Source: Lactobacillus sp. (GTDB lineage Bacteria; Bacillota; Bacilli; Lactobacillales; Lactobacillaceae). From it: a stretch of 64,000 bases of DNA. The notes under the pieces were generated by a model. It saw only the letters and a program-made list of their open reading frames with translations. It made no database searches and had not been told where the DNA came from. The first letter of the stretch is position 1, and each line of letters starts with the position of its first letter. Shown here piece after piece: positions 63,858-64,000 of this stretch. Location of the stretch: the NCBI RefSeq assembly GCF_014803895.1, contig NZ_JAAVAU010000017.1, positions 65,556-129,555 on the forward strand. The letters are read 5' to 3'. Both the position numbers and the translations under genes were made by a program.

Positions 63858-63886
63858 TTGTATTTTACTTCCTTATATGGTATTAT
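63858..63886 (+). promoter_or_regulatory. Probable promoter near window end
   Basis: TTGTAT (63858-63863), 17-bp spacer, TATTAT (63881-63886), 37 bp before an ATG with a near-perfect binding site. Confidence 0.5.
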
Positions 63887-63923
63887 ATAAATGAAGGTTG
63901 AAAGAGAAAGGAGGTAAATAATT

Positions 63924-64000
63924 ATGGAATGGAAAAGAGGTGAAAATATTGAAACTTTGGGCTTGGATAAAATCCAAAATAAAAAAGCCGGTCGAAGTAG
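63924..64000 (+). CDS. Start of an unknown gene, cut by window end
   Basis: AAGGAGGTAA then ATG 63924 (MEWKRGENIETLGLDKIQNKKAG...). A second frame from GTG 63940 (MKILKLWAWIKSKIKKPVEV...) is also open to the edge and has AAAGAGG before it. Which one continues, or whether they form an overlapping pair, cannot be decided. Confidence 0.35.
   Translation, partial: MEWKRGENIETLGLDKIQNKKAGRS

Overview
The window is low-GC Firmicute DNA and fits a Lactobacillus of the gasseri/johnsonii (acidophilus) group. This rests on the tuf-tig-clpX-ysxC order, the type I-E CRISPR-Cas architecture, an endolysin with a SLAP-like cell-wall domain, and a contractile-tailed prophage whose layout resembles the KC5a/Lj771/LgaI-type Lactobacillus prophages. 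The species call is inference from recognised families; no database comparison was made.

Layout. (1) 1-10.5 kb is a chromosomal housekeeping block: the 3' end of a ribonuclease J gene, a TPR protein, tuf, tig, clpX, ysxC, two membrane proteins, a low-molecular-weight phosphatase, a C39-like protein, L-asparaginase and a DUF2798 protein, with clear rho-independent terminators between units. (2) 10.6-11.9 kb holds a LysR regulator transcribed away from the cas locus and a 328-bp divergent intergenic region with a perfect dyad. (3) 11.9-21.6 kb is a complete-looking type I-E cas set: cas3, then after a terminator and a fresh promoter, cas8e-cse2-cas7-cas5-cas6e-cas1-cas2. The cas2 product is fused to a DEDDh (DnaQ-like) exonuclease. 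No CRISPR array follows: about 30 bp after cas2 there is one 19-nt piece resembling the start of a type I-E repeat, and prophage sequence begins immediately. (4) 21.6-64 kb is a prophage whose right end is not in the window. From left to right it has an integrase and lysogeny module on the minus strand, a CI/Cro-type switch with repeated operators, an antirepressor, a recombination and replication module (DUF1351, ERF, a replisome organiser containing iteron-like repeats), small accessory genes, an ArpU-type late regulator, a tRNA/tRNA-like cluster, terminases, portal, capsid, a contractile tail (sheath, tube, frameshifted chaperones, a 2116-aa tape measure), baseplate, fibre, holin and GH25 endolysin, then small genes after the lysis cassette.

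How it works together. The cas genes look intact but may be uncoupled from their array, because the prophage sits where leader and array are expected. The prophage looks largely functional in its structural and lysis genes but shows decay in two accessory genes: rusA (internal deletion) and a DNA methyltransferase (only the C-terminal third remains). Late expression appears to be shaped by many stem-loop terminators placed directly after highly expressed structural genes, and by overlapping, translationally coupled reading frames.
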